Source: Chersky-299 sp963749535 (GTDB lineage Bacteria; Actinomycetota; Thermoleophilia; RBG-16-64-13). Taken from it: DNA of 64,000 nucleotides. Each line of letters begins with the position of its first letter. Position 1 is the first letter of the stretch. Positions 56,628 to 64,000 of the stretch are shown one piece after another. Location: assembly GCA_963749535.1 (NCBI GenBank), contig CAVVNF010000026.1, forward strand, positions 62,001-126,000, given 5' to 3'. Made by a program: the position numbers and the translations under genes. The notes below the pieces were generated by a model. That model was not told the DNA's origin, did no database searches, and saw only the letters and a program-made list of their open reading frames with translations.

Positions 56628-57269
56628 ATGCCGATCCTCCGCGTGATAGAGATCTTCGACTCCATTCAGGGAGAGGGGTATTGGTCGGGGGTTCCCATGA
56701 CTTTCGTCCGCTTGGCGGGTTGCAACGCCCCGGAACTCGGTCTTTCCTGCGCGCGCTGGTGCGACACCCCGATGAGCTGGGACGAAGCGGGCGGCGAGGC
56801 GATCTCGGCGGCCGGGGTAGCCGCACGTGTCACCCTCCCCAGGGTCTGCGTCACCGGAGGAGAGCCGCTCCTCCAGCCCGGTGGACTGGTGCACTTGGTT
56901 CGTGAATTGCATCGCCGCGGGAGGAAAGTCCACCTGGAGACCAACGGGACGATCGGTCCAGAATCTCTCTTGGCTTCGGGGGACCCGGATACGGAGCCAG
57001 ATTGGGTCGTAGTGAGTCCCAAGCCCCCCAGCTTCGCCATCTCCCTCGGCTGGAGCACATCAATCGACGAGTTGAAGATGGTCGCCGACGAGTATTTGGA
57101 CAGCGAGCAAGCTGAGCGGCTCTCGTGCCTGGCCCCGGGCGCGATCGTCAGTGTTCAGCCGGAGTGGGGAGGGGGCCAGGAGGCTCGAGAGAGGGCGATC
57201 GCTCTCGTGATGTCGCATCCGGCCTGGAGACTTTCCGTCCAGGTGCATAAACTATTGGGGTTGCCCTAA
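56628..57269 (+). CDS. queE: 7-carboxy-7-deazaguanine synthase
   Basis: 213 aa. FDSIQGEGYWSGVP and TFVRLAGC are family hallmarks, then VCVTGGEPLLQ and VHLETNGT. The radical SAM cysteines are unusually spaced: Cys32, Cys41 and Cys45 (C-x8-C-x3-C) instead of C-x3-C-x2-C. Catalyses CPH4 to CDG. Last gene of the que operon; a GTP cyclohydrolase for the first step is not in the window. Confidence 0.9.
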   Translation: MPILRVIEIFDSIQGEGYWSGVPMTFVRLAGCNAPELGLSCARWCDTPMSWDEAGGEAISAAGVAARVTLPRVCVTGGEPLLQPGGLVHLVRELHRRGRKVHLETNGTIGPESLLASGDPDTEPDWVVVSPKPPSFAISLGWSTSIDELKMVADEYLDSEQAERLSCLAPGAIVSVQPEWGGGQEARERAIALVMSHPAWRLSVQVHKLLGLP

Positions 57270-57362
57270 CTCTTGGAAGCGCGTTTAGCAGAATGGGGAA
57301 GGACGACATTGTATATGTGAGTGTTCAGGTCGATCGGAAAAGCGCCACGCAAGAGAGGCTAC

Positions 57363-59915
57363 ATGCGTCAGATCCACCAGTTCAGTGTCCATCCTGAGAT
57401 TCCAGCAAGACTCTCCCGGCTCGAGGACTTGGCTTACAATCTGCGCTGGACGTGGGATAACCGGGCCTTCAAGCTCTTTCAGCATTTGGACCCCGAGATG
57501 CTGGAGAAGTCGGGTCACAACCCCGTTCTGATGCTGCGGCGTGTGTCGGGAGAGAGGCTGGAGCGCGCGGTTCGCGACTCGGCCTTTCTCGCGCATTTCG
57601 ACCGTACCGTCGAAGACCTCGACGCCTACATGACCGAGCCGGGATGGTTCAAGCGCAAGTACCCAGAGCGGACCGATCTCCGGTTCGCGTACTTCTGCAT
57701 GGAATATGGACTGGACGCCTGCCTCCCGATCTACTCGGGTGGCTTGGGCGTGCTGGCGGGCGATCACCTAAAGTCGGCCAGCGAATTGGATCTGCCTTTG
57801 GTGGCGGTGGGACTGCTCTACAAGAAGGGCTACTTCTTGCAGCGCCTGAACGTTGAAGGCTGGCAGTACGAGGACTACCGCCTCCATGATTTTTCGACAC
57901 TTCCCGTCGCGGCGGTAACGGGCTCCGACGGCTCGCCCCTCAAGGTGAGCGTGGACATCGCGGGGCGCGCAGTCTGGGCCGCCGTGTGGTTGGCTCAGGT
58001 CGGCCGCATTCATCTTTACCTCCTGGACACGTCCTTGCCCGATAACGACATCGCGGGACAACGGATCACGAGCGAGTTGTATGGCGGCGGTCCGGAGGAG
58101 CGTCTGGCGCAAGAGATGGTTCTTGGCATCGGCGGGATGAAGGCGCTCCACGCGCTGGGGATCGAACCTCAACTGTGCCATCTCAACGAGGGTCACACTG
58201 TTTTCGCGACGCTCGAGCGGATCCGGGGCCTTCGGGAAGCAGCGGGCCTCGGTTTTCGCGAGGCACGGCAGGTCACGGGAGCCGGGACGCTCTTCACTAC
58301 ACACACGCCGGTGCCCGCGGGCTTCGACCTCTTCGACAAGGACCTGCTGTCCAAGTACTTCTCGATCTATCTGGAGCAACTCGGGCTCGACATCGAAGAA
58401 TTCGTGCGAATGGGAAAGGCGGACCCTGACGATGCGCACGAGCAGTTCAACGTTGCCGCCCTGGCGCTTCGCCAATCTCCGCGTCGCAATTCCGTCAGCC
58501 GGCTCCACCGCCGGGTCACCGGCCGGATGATGCAGTCCGCCTGGCCGGAGTTTCCCCGGACCGACCTTCCCATCGAGTCCATCACCAACGGGGTCCATAC
58601 CCGGACGTGGGTGGCGCCGGAGATGGCTTTTCTGTTCGACAACTACTTGGGGCCGCGCTGGCGTGAAGACTGTGCCGAGCCGGAGTCATGGCAGGGTGTG
58701 GAGCGGATCCCGGATGTCGAGCTCTGGCACACGCACTCACGTCTCCGGGAACGTCTTGTGGCATATGTGCGCGAGCAAGTGCAGCTGCAGGCGCGACAGC
58801 GGCGGATGGGTGTCCCGTCGGGGCTTTCTCGTAGCCAACCGCTTCGGCCTGATACCCTCACCATCGGTTTCGCCAGGCGTTTTGCGACGTACAAACGCGC
58901 GACACTGTTGTTCCGGGATCTCCCGAGATTCCGTTCGCTCTTGCTCGACGAGAAACGGCCGGTGCAGGTGATCTTCGCTGGGAAGGCACACCCGCGCGAT
59001 GGCGCCGGCAAGGAGCTGATCCGGGAGATAGTCGACGTTGCTCAACGTGAAGGCTTGGCAGATCACGTGGTCATGTTGGAGGACTACGACCTTCGCAAGG
59101 CCTCCATGCTGGTCCAGGGCGTCGACGTGTGGCTCAACAACCCTCGTCGGCCCTACGAGGCGTGTGGAACAAGTGGGATGAAGGTTCTGCCGAATGGCGG
59201 CCTGAACGTGTCGGTCCTCGACGGGTGGTGGGCGGAGGCCTATCGCCCGGGTGTGGGCTGGGCCATAGGGGACGGAGAGGAGTTCGTCCACGCGGACTAT
59301 CAGGACGAGGTCGACTCGGAGGCTCTCTACTCGCTGTTAGAGCAGGAGGTGGTCCCGCTCTTCTACGAGCGGGACGCGGACGGGCTCCCGCGCGGATGGA
59401 TCACAATGATGAAGAACTCCATCCGGACGCTGGCTGCCGCATTTTCCAGCGATCGCATGGTAAAGGCCTACGTTGAACGCTTCTACGTCCCGGCGGCCGA
59501 TCACTACGACCGCCTGGCTGCCGACGATTTCGCCAAGGCAAGGGAATTGGCCGCCTGGAAAGCCAAGGTGCGCGGCGCCTGGCCGCAGATCGCGGTTGTC
59601 TCGGTAGAGAGCGCTGGCGGGACAGATATGGCGGTCGGAGATGTGCTGCAGCTCACTGCTAGGATCAGGCTGGGTTCGCTCGATCCTTCTGAAGTGGCAG
59701 TCGAGGCGTATTATGGCCCTCTCCGCGCGGATGGCGCGCTGAGTTCGGGCCGTGAAGTCCCACTGACGTGGACCGGTTGCGACGGCGACCAGCACATCTT
59801 TCGTGGCGAGGTGCCCGGGCGAGCCTCTGGACTGCATGGCTACGCCGTAAGGGTGCTGCCTCGCCACGATGACGTTCTCATACCGAATGAGTTGCCACTT
59901 ATCGCCTGGGAGTGA
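57363..59915 (+). CDS. glgP: alpha-glucan (glycogen/maltodextrin) phosphorylase
   Basis: 850 aa from ATG 57363 (GAGAGG upstream). The AMB-type long N-terminal domain begins IPARLSRLEDLAYNLRWTWDN. The GT35 core has FAYFCMEYGLDACLPIYSGGLGVLAGDHLKSASEL, CHLNEGHTVFATLERIR, ESITNGVHTRTWVAPEM, GFARRFATYKRATLL and the PLP-lysine region EACGTSGMKVLPNGGLNVSVLDGWWAEAY. Releases glucose-1-phosphate. The frame is unbroken for 2.55 kb. Confidence 0.93.
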   Translation: MRQIHQFSVHPEIPARLSRLEDLAYNLRWTWDNRAFKLFQHLDPEMLEKSGHNPVLMLRRVSGERLERAVRDSAFLAHFDRTVEDLDAYMTEPGWFKRKYPERTDLRFAYFCMEYGLDACLPIYSGGLGVLAGDHLKSASELDLPLVAVGLLYKKGYFLQRLNVEGWQYEDYRLHDFSTLPVAAVTGSDGSPLKVSVDIAGRAVWAAVWLAQVGRIHLYLLDTSLPDNDIAGQRITSELYGGGPEERLAQEMVLGIGGMKALHALGIEPQLCHLNEGHTVFATLERIRGLREAAGLGFREARQVTGAGTLFTTHTPVPAGFDLFDKDLLSKYFSIYLEQLGLDIEEFVRMGKADPDDAHEQFNVAALALRQSPRRNSVSRLHRRVTGRMMQSAWPEFPRTDLPIESITNGVHTRTWVAPEMAFLFDNYLGPRWREDCAEPESWQGVERIPDVELWHTHSRLRERLVAYVREQVQLQARQRRMGVPSGLSRSQPLRPDTLTIGFARRFATYKRATLLFRDLPRFRSLLLDEKRPVQVIFAGKAHPRDGAGKELIREIVDVAQREGLADHVVMLEDYDLRKASMLVQGVDVWLNNPRRPYEACGTSGMKVLPNGGLNVSVLDGWWAEAYRPGVGWAIGDGEEFVHADYQDEVDSEALYSLLEQEVVPLFYERDADGLPRGWITMMKNSIRTLAAAFSSDRMVKAYVERFYVPAADHYDRLAADDFAKARELAAWKAKVRGAWPQIAVVSVESAGGTDMAVGDVLQLTARIRLGSLDPSEVAVEAYYGPLRADGALSSGREVPLTWTGCDGDQHIFRGEVPGRASGLHGYAVRVLPRHDDVLIPNELPLIAWE

Positions 59916-60247
59916 GCGTCGACGTTCGCTGTCTGACGAGCACCCCGCTTGTGGACGACAGGGAAAGACAGAGTCACTGGCCACTTTCGAACTGTCGCTG
60001 TTGGGCTTGTCTTGACGGTCGACCATCGATGGGATTCCCGCGAGGTGGAACCGGTTAGGCCGCTCGTGCTCAGGCGAGTCGTGGCCAAGGCGGTTCTAGG
60101 TTCATACCAGCGCGGACTTGCTCACCCAACCACGCGCGTCGCACTGCGTTCACGCCAGGGTCTCGGAGGTGGGCGCCCGCCTGAACTAACCGGGTCTTGA
60201 ACATGCGGCCCCCGTGTCGTTGCCGTTTCAACTCCGCTCAGTCATCG
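59916..60247. other. intergenic region, no gene seen
   Basis: About 330 bases downstream of glgP. Short frames exist without ribosome binding sites; I see no terminator or RNA gene. Confidence 0.35.
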
Positions 60248-60475
60248 TTAGTCCAGACTCTGTAGCCCGCACCCAGGGTGGGCCAACAGAAGATCCGCTT
60301 CGACAAGGCCATGCGAGACGAGTCGGGCCAAGCATGATCGGCGGACCGATGGTGGAAGGTCCAACTCCTTCTGCAACTGGATCTCGGACACTTCGGCCTC
60401 GGCATTGACCCTATAGACGCTACAGACCAAGCGGAGGATTTCTCCGCAATCCTTGGGGAGCGCGTTCAAGTTCAC
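60248..60475 (-). CDS. small helical, winged-helix-like protein, 75 aa
   Basis: GTG 60475 with GAGAGGG upstream begins VNLNALPKDCGEILRLVCSVYRVNAEAEVSEIQLQKEL. The sequence then has LPPSVRRSCLARLVSHGLVEADLLL, a pattern like the recognition helix and wing of a small winged-helix regulator. A longer frame to 60613 is less protein-like. It lies divergent to the promoter of the HD-GYP gene. Confidence 0.45.
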   Translation of the reverse strand: MNLNALPKDCGEILRLVCSVYRVNAEAEVSEIQLQKELDLPPSVRRSCLARLVSHGLVEADLLLAHPGCGLQSLD

Positions 60476-60891
60476 CCGATGGCCCTCTCTTTCCCTGCTG
60501 GAGCGCGCCGTATGACCGCAGGATTGCTGTGCGGATTTCCCGCGCCCAGATTCTACCTCGAAGAGAAGGAAACTCACCGGTGTAAGGCGCGCTGTCACAA
60601 AGCACCCCATCACGAAGCGTCATGCCTATCCGCATCGTCGGGTTGCGCTCTCTCACGGTGCGGTTCGACTCAAACAAAAACTCTATTACAAGATTACTGT
60701 CATATTATTCTCTTGTGACAACACAGGCTGCATTCCTAAAATGATTATCGTCCTAAACATCGCAGCACGGCTGATCGTGCTAGAAGAATTATTGCGCAAT
60801 GAATGAAAACCAGAGCAGAAGTATGATGCAAGACTTATTTGCGTAGACAACCCCATATGACTCAAACACGTATGCGCTCAGTTCACAAGTG

Positions 60892-60920
60892 TTGACAGGG
60901 ATATGACTTAAAGCTACCCT
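60892..60920 (+). promoter_or_regulatory. sigma-70-type promoter of the HD-GYP gene
   Basis: TTGACA at 60892-60897, 17-base spacer, TACCCT at 60915-60920. The 5' UTR would be about 310 bases. Confidence 0.55.
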
Positions 60921-61202
60921 GTAAAAGCAAGCGTGTAAACCATACGCTGGCGTTTGAGGCAAGCCTGAATGGGAGGCTTGGCATTCAAGTTGGGCGATTC
61001 GGCGGGTGAATGGGAGCCGGCGAGTCGGCCTGAGAGGAGAAGGGAGAATCTGGGCAAACTCGGCGCGTCCAGGCTGGTCCACGAGCCGCGTTGCGGGCTT
61101 GACACCGTCTGCGCCACCTGAGAGGAGATTGAGAGATGTCGTATAAGACGTTTTAGCCTCCCCAAGCTAGGAAGGCGCTAAAGCTCCGTCGCGCGTGGCC
61201 GA

Positions 61203-61225
61203 TAGGTAGAGTTGACTTCTACCTA
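61203..61225 (+). promoter_or_regulatory. hairpin immediately upstream of the HD-GYP start
   Basis: TAGGTAGA pairs with TCTACCTA (eight bp) around a 7-nt loop, ending 14 bases before GTG 61240. It could occlude the ribosome site GGTGG. Confidence 0.5.
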
Positions 61226-61239
61226 AGAGTTGGTGGCGC

Positions 61240-62640
61240 GTGAGCAAGAGTGAAAGCGCTGGTTATTCTGGCCCGAGCCATGCAGCTACTCTGTCGAAGA
61301 GAGCGAGTTGGCTCGGGCTCTATGTTGCCGCTCTCGGAGCAATATGCTTCGCACTGCTACTAGCTCTCGTCTATTTGCAGTTCTTCTCGAACTTGCTTTA
61401 CCTCCCACGCTTGTCGGTCATTGGTTTCGTTTTCTTTGTGGTCTTGGCGGCATTTGCAGAGAAATACACGGTCCAGGTGGGACCCTCCGCCGAGGTGTCC
61501 GCGACCTTCTTGGCGTATTTTCTCAGTGCTGCCCTACTTGGTCCCCTAGCAAGCTTTCTCGTCGCGGTGGTCGGACAGGTGATGTTCTTCCGACGCGGGC
61601 AATGGACCAGGAATCTCTGCTTTGCCTCGTCCCTGGGGCTTGCCTCTGGGATCGCCGCTCTAGTCTACTGGATCATCCCCTCCTTGTTTGCGAATACCGC
61701 CGCATATCTCGCCGTGAGCGGGGTGGTCGCCGGAATCGTATACCAATTGGTGAACTTCCTGGTATTCGTGCCAGTTGCGAGACTCCGCAGGGGCTTGGGA
61801 GCTGCAGGCGTCTGGAAGGAGGGTTTTCAGCCATTTCTCCCCTTCCACTTCTTCTTCTTGTTTGTCAGCCTTGGACTTATATACATCTTCAATCTGTCTC
61901 GCAATACGCTCGCGTTCATGCTTTTCTTTCTGCCGGTCATCGGCCTGGTCTATGCGTTCCGTAACTACTCGAGCGAGCGGGAACTCGCTCGCAGGCTTGA
62001 GCGCTTTTCGCTGCAAATGGCAGCGAGCATGATCACCGCGCTGGACCTAAAAGACAATTACACCGCGCAACACTCCGCCGCCGTTGCCCAGTACTCGCTC
62101 GACATCGCGCGAGCTCTCAAGCTAAGCGATCGCGATTGCAACCTTGCCCATCTCGCCGGCTTGCTCCACGACCTCGGCAAGATCAGCGTTCCTGACGACG
62201 TTCTGAATGCCACTGGCAAACTCGATGCAAGCGAGTGGGCTCTCATCGAGACTCACTGTCAAGCGGGCCAGAAGATACTCGGCAACATGACGGAGTTCGA
62301 CGAACTCTCCCAGATCGTTCTTCATCACCACGAGCGTTTCGACGGGAAGGGGTACCCGCTGGGCGTCTCCGGCGAGGCGATCCCGCTCATAAGTCGCATC
62401 GTGTGCGTGGCGGACAGCTACTCGGCTATGGTCTCCGACCGTCCGTATAGGGCTCGCTTGTCGACAGAGTTCGCGAAGTCAGAGGTGGCCAAGATGCGAG
62501 GTACCCAGTTCGATCCGGAGATCGGGACAGCCTTCGTGAAGGTGCTTGAAGAGCATGACGAGCGATATCGCCGTGCGGAGCTCGATGATTTCCGCGTCCA
62601 ATTCCAGAAAGTCAAGTTCCTTCGCGAACTAGCTGCCTGA
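61240..62640 (+). CDS. membrane-bound HD-GYP-domain protein (putative cyclic di-GMP phosphodiesterase)
   Basis: 466 aa. About seven TM helices in residues 25-235 (LGLYVAALGAICFALLLALVY, LSVIGFVFFVVLAAFA, ATFLAYFLSAALLGPLASFLVAVV, and others), a sensor-type region. The HD-GYP domain follows: MITALDLKDNYTAQHSAAVAQYS, LLHDLGKISVPDDVL, LHHHERFDGKGYPLG and VADSYSAMVSDRPYR. All metal-binding and GYP residues are intact, unlike the HD-GYP gene at 9514. Likely hydrolyses cyclic di-GMP in response to a membrane signal. Confidence 0.88.
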   Translation: MSKSESAGYSGPSHAATLSKRASWLGLYVAALGAICFALLLALVYLQFFSNLLYLPRLSVIGFVFFVVLAAFAEKYTVQVGPSAEVSATFLAYFLSAALLGPLASFLVAVVGQVMFFRRGQWTRNLCFASSLGLASGIAALVYWIIPSLFANTAAYLAVSGVVAGIVYQLVNFLVFVPVARLRRGLGAAGVWKEGFQPFLPFHFFFLFVSLGLIYIFNLSRNTLAFMLFFLPVIGLVYAFRNYSSERELARRLERFSLQMAASMITALDLKDNYTAQHSAAVAQYSLDIARALKLSDRDCNLAHLAGLLHDLGKISVPDDVLNATGKLDASEWALIETHCQAGQKILGNMTEFDELSQIVLHHHERFDGKGYPLGVSGEAIPLISRIVCVADSYSAMVSDRPYRARLSTEFAKSEVAKMRGTQFDPEIGTAFVKVLEEHDERYRRAELDDFRVQFQKVKFLRELAA

Positions 62641-62811
62641 TCACTGGGTCCGGCGAGCGACCCTGAGCTCTGCGCTTCTGGCCGCGCCGATCAATCTGGT
62701 TGCTCGTCGAGGATATGATGGCGACTACCCGAATGTTCTCATGTTAGGCTTGAGCCGCGCTCACGTCCGGTGGCGCTTATCTGGGAGGGACGCACGCCAG
62801 CTAGGGAAATC

Positions 62812-64000
62812 ATGCAGAGCCGCCTGCTCGGCCGAATACTGACCGCCCAGGGGCTTTCCAGCCTGGGTACATCCATATCGACCGTGGCCATTGCGTTCAT
62901 GGTTTATAAGATCACCGGGTCTGTGCTCCAGATGGGTGGCATCCTCGCGGTCTCGACGTTTCCTCTGATTGTAATGAGCTTCGTCGGTGGAGCGTTCGTC
63001 GATCGCTTCAGCGGGCGCAATCTCATGGTCGCTGCCGATCTGGCCCGCGCGGTGCTCATCTTGTTGATGCCTTTTGTGGCCCGGCACTCCACCGTGGACA
63101 TATATCTGGTCGCCGGCCTGATAGGGGTGTTCTCGGCGGTCTTCAACCCCAGCCAGGTCAAAGTGATCGGCGAACTCATCGCGCGAGACCGTTTGGTACA
63201 AGCCAATTCCTACCTTAGTGTCTCCCAAAATGGGGCTGAGCTTATCGGGTATCTCGCGGGCGCGACCTTGGTGACTCTAGTTGGCTATACATTGAGTTTC
63301 GCCATAGACGCAGTCAGCTACCTGCTGTCGGCTCTCCTCCTGGTCGGCTTGCCGCGGGTCGTGCCGCGTTTGCAGCGGAGCACCGGACTTGGGACTCTCA
63401 TTGCCGAGTCACCGGCAGTGCTCGCCCATCTGTGGAGGGACCGTCGTCTGAGGACGAATCTTCTCTTAGCGGTGTTCCCTGCGGCCGTGATCATGATGAA
63501 TGTACCCAACGGCTACTTCCTTGCCTTGGCAGCTTTCAAAGGGTACCCAGGGCCGGGCTTAGGCGCTCTGGAGGTGATCACAGCCTCCGGCTTCATCGTC
63601 GGTGGGCTAGTGGTGAGCCGCCTGAAACTCGGCGGCGACAAGAACCGATACGTTGCTGTATCGCTGCTGTGGATGGCGATCTGTCTGCTCGGGGTCAGCC
63701 TGACTCACTATTTCTGGCTACAGGTGGGGCTCATCGGATTGGGAGCGCTTGGCAACGCCGGCCTTCTCGTGTCCTCGATCACGATGTTCCAGGAGTTGGG
63801 CCAAAGAGCGGACAAGGGTCGCCTCATCGCTGTGAGGGCTGGTTTCGGCCAGATGGGTGCCGCGGGCGGCTTTCTTCTGGGAGGGGCCTTGGGCTCGATC
63901 ATTGGGATACCGCGAGTCTTCATGCTGATCGGCGTTCTCAGCATAGGTCTGACCTGTCTCATCTACATACCGTATGCTGTCAGAGTCCGCCGAGCACTCG
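62812..64000 (+). CDS. MFS transporter, EntS/MFS_3 type, cut by the window edge
   Basis: ATG 62812 with AGGG upstream; open to the edge (over 390 residues). The first TM and motif read LTAQGLSSLGTSISTVAIAFMVYKITGS, then GGAFVDRFSGRNLMVAADLARAV. Ten or more TM helices are visible. This group includes macrolide and siderophore exporters. No regulator adjoins it. Confidence 0.85.
   Translation, partial: MQSRLLGRILTAQGLSSLGTSISTVAIAFMVYKITGSVLQMGGILAVSTFPLIVMSFVGGAFVDRFSGRNLMVAADLARAVLILLMPFVARHSTVDIYLVAGLIGVFSAVFNPSQVKVIGELIARDRLVQANSYLSVSQNGAELIGYLAGATLVTLVGYTLSFAIDAVSYLLSALLLVGLPRVVPRLQRSTGLGTLIAESPAVLAHLWRDRRLRTNLLLAVFPAAVIMMNVPNGYFLALAAFKGYPGPGLGALEVITASGFIVGGLVVSRLKLGGDKNRYVAVSLLWMAICLLGVSLTHYFWLQVGLIGLGALGNAGLLVSSITMFQELGQRADKGRLIAVRAGFGQMGAAGGFLLGGALGSIIGIPRVFMLIGVLSIGLTCLIYIPYAVRVRRAL

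Larger units (their letters stand above)
60476..61239. other. AT-richer intergenic region with a strong promoter and structured leader
   Basis: About 760 bases. The part at 60660-60930 is clearly AT-richer than its surroundings. A promoter sits at 60892-60920. The transcript would carry hairpins at 60960-60980 and 60996-61026, whose loops share TGAATGGGAG, and an 8-bp hairpin at 61203-61225 just before the GTG start. No coding frame is convincing. Confidence 0.5.

Noticed and set aside
61140..61230. Cyclic-di-GMP-I (GEMM) riboswitch before the HD-GYP gene
   Set aside because: Only scattered similarity (an AAAGC word and a final 7-nt-loop hairpin); the conserved core strings of the class are not present. 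Kept only as an unclassified structured leader.

Overview
The window is GC-rich DNA that reads like a deep-branching, anaerobic or microaerophilic actinobacterial-type genome. The basis is high GC, dense short-spaced operons, lipoproteins and Tat substrates with Thr/Ser-rich linkers, an EmrB/QacA-type exporter, oxygen-sensitive enzymes (4-hydroxybutyryl-CoA dehydratase, DMSO-reductase-family molybdoenzymes) and a FixABCX module. Taxonomy is an inference; no rRNA or tRNA gene was found.

Layout. 0-9.3 kb: mostly minus-strand envelope and redox genes: a PQQ-propeller lipoprotein running off the left edge, a membrane-anchored FAD oxidoreductase, a three-gene Fe-S/ferredoxin/epimerase unit, two secreted proteins, and an ECF sigma factor with a membrane partner. 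9.5-16.7 kb: a disrupted block with a frameshifted response-regulator HD-GYP gene, a decayed IS110/IS1111-type element bounded by near-perfect inverted repeats, a zinc metallopeptidase, a frameshifted L,D-transpeptidase and a broken TetR/MFS pair. 16.7-26.9 kb: dipeptidase, STAS protein, phosphoketolase, a TIM-barrel protein coupled to glycerate kinase, an amidohydrolase remnant and an ABC transporter pair.

26.9-44.1 kb is the metabolic core. A minus-strand operon encodes acyl-CoA dehydrogenase and FixA/B/C/X. Next come a Tat-type substrate-binding lipoprotein, thiolase and 4-hydroxybutyryl-CoA dehydratase, then an SDR and two tandem molybdopterin subunits of the transhydroxylase/resorcinol-hydroxylase type with one Fe-S subunit. 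Together they suggest anaerobic use of (poly)hydroxylated aromatics or related CoA-linked substrates, with electrons passed through ETF to the quinone pool.

44.4-64 kb: a GYF-TM-subtilase fusion, Lgt, a DnaB/KaiC-like ATPase, a DsbA/FrnE-like gene in which the first active-site Cys codon is TGA followed by a SECIS-like hairpin (a probable selenoprotein), UspA, a B12-binding radical SAM protein, a J-domain membrane protein, the queF-queC-queD-queE operon, alpha-glucan phosphorylase, an AT-richer stretch with a strong promoter and a structured leader before a membrane HD-GYP protein, and an MFS gene leaving the right edge.

Many genes are split by frameshifts while their motifs persist in alternate frames. 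Part of this probably reflects consensus errors, so broken genes are described by their composite reading.
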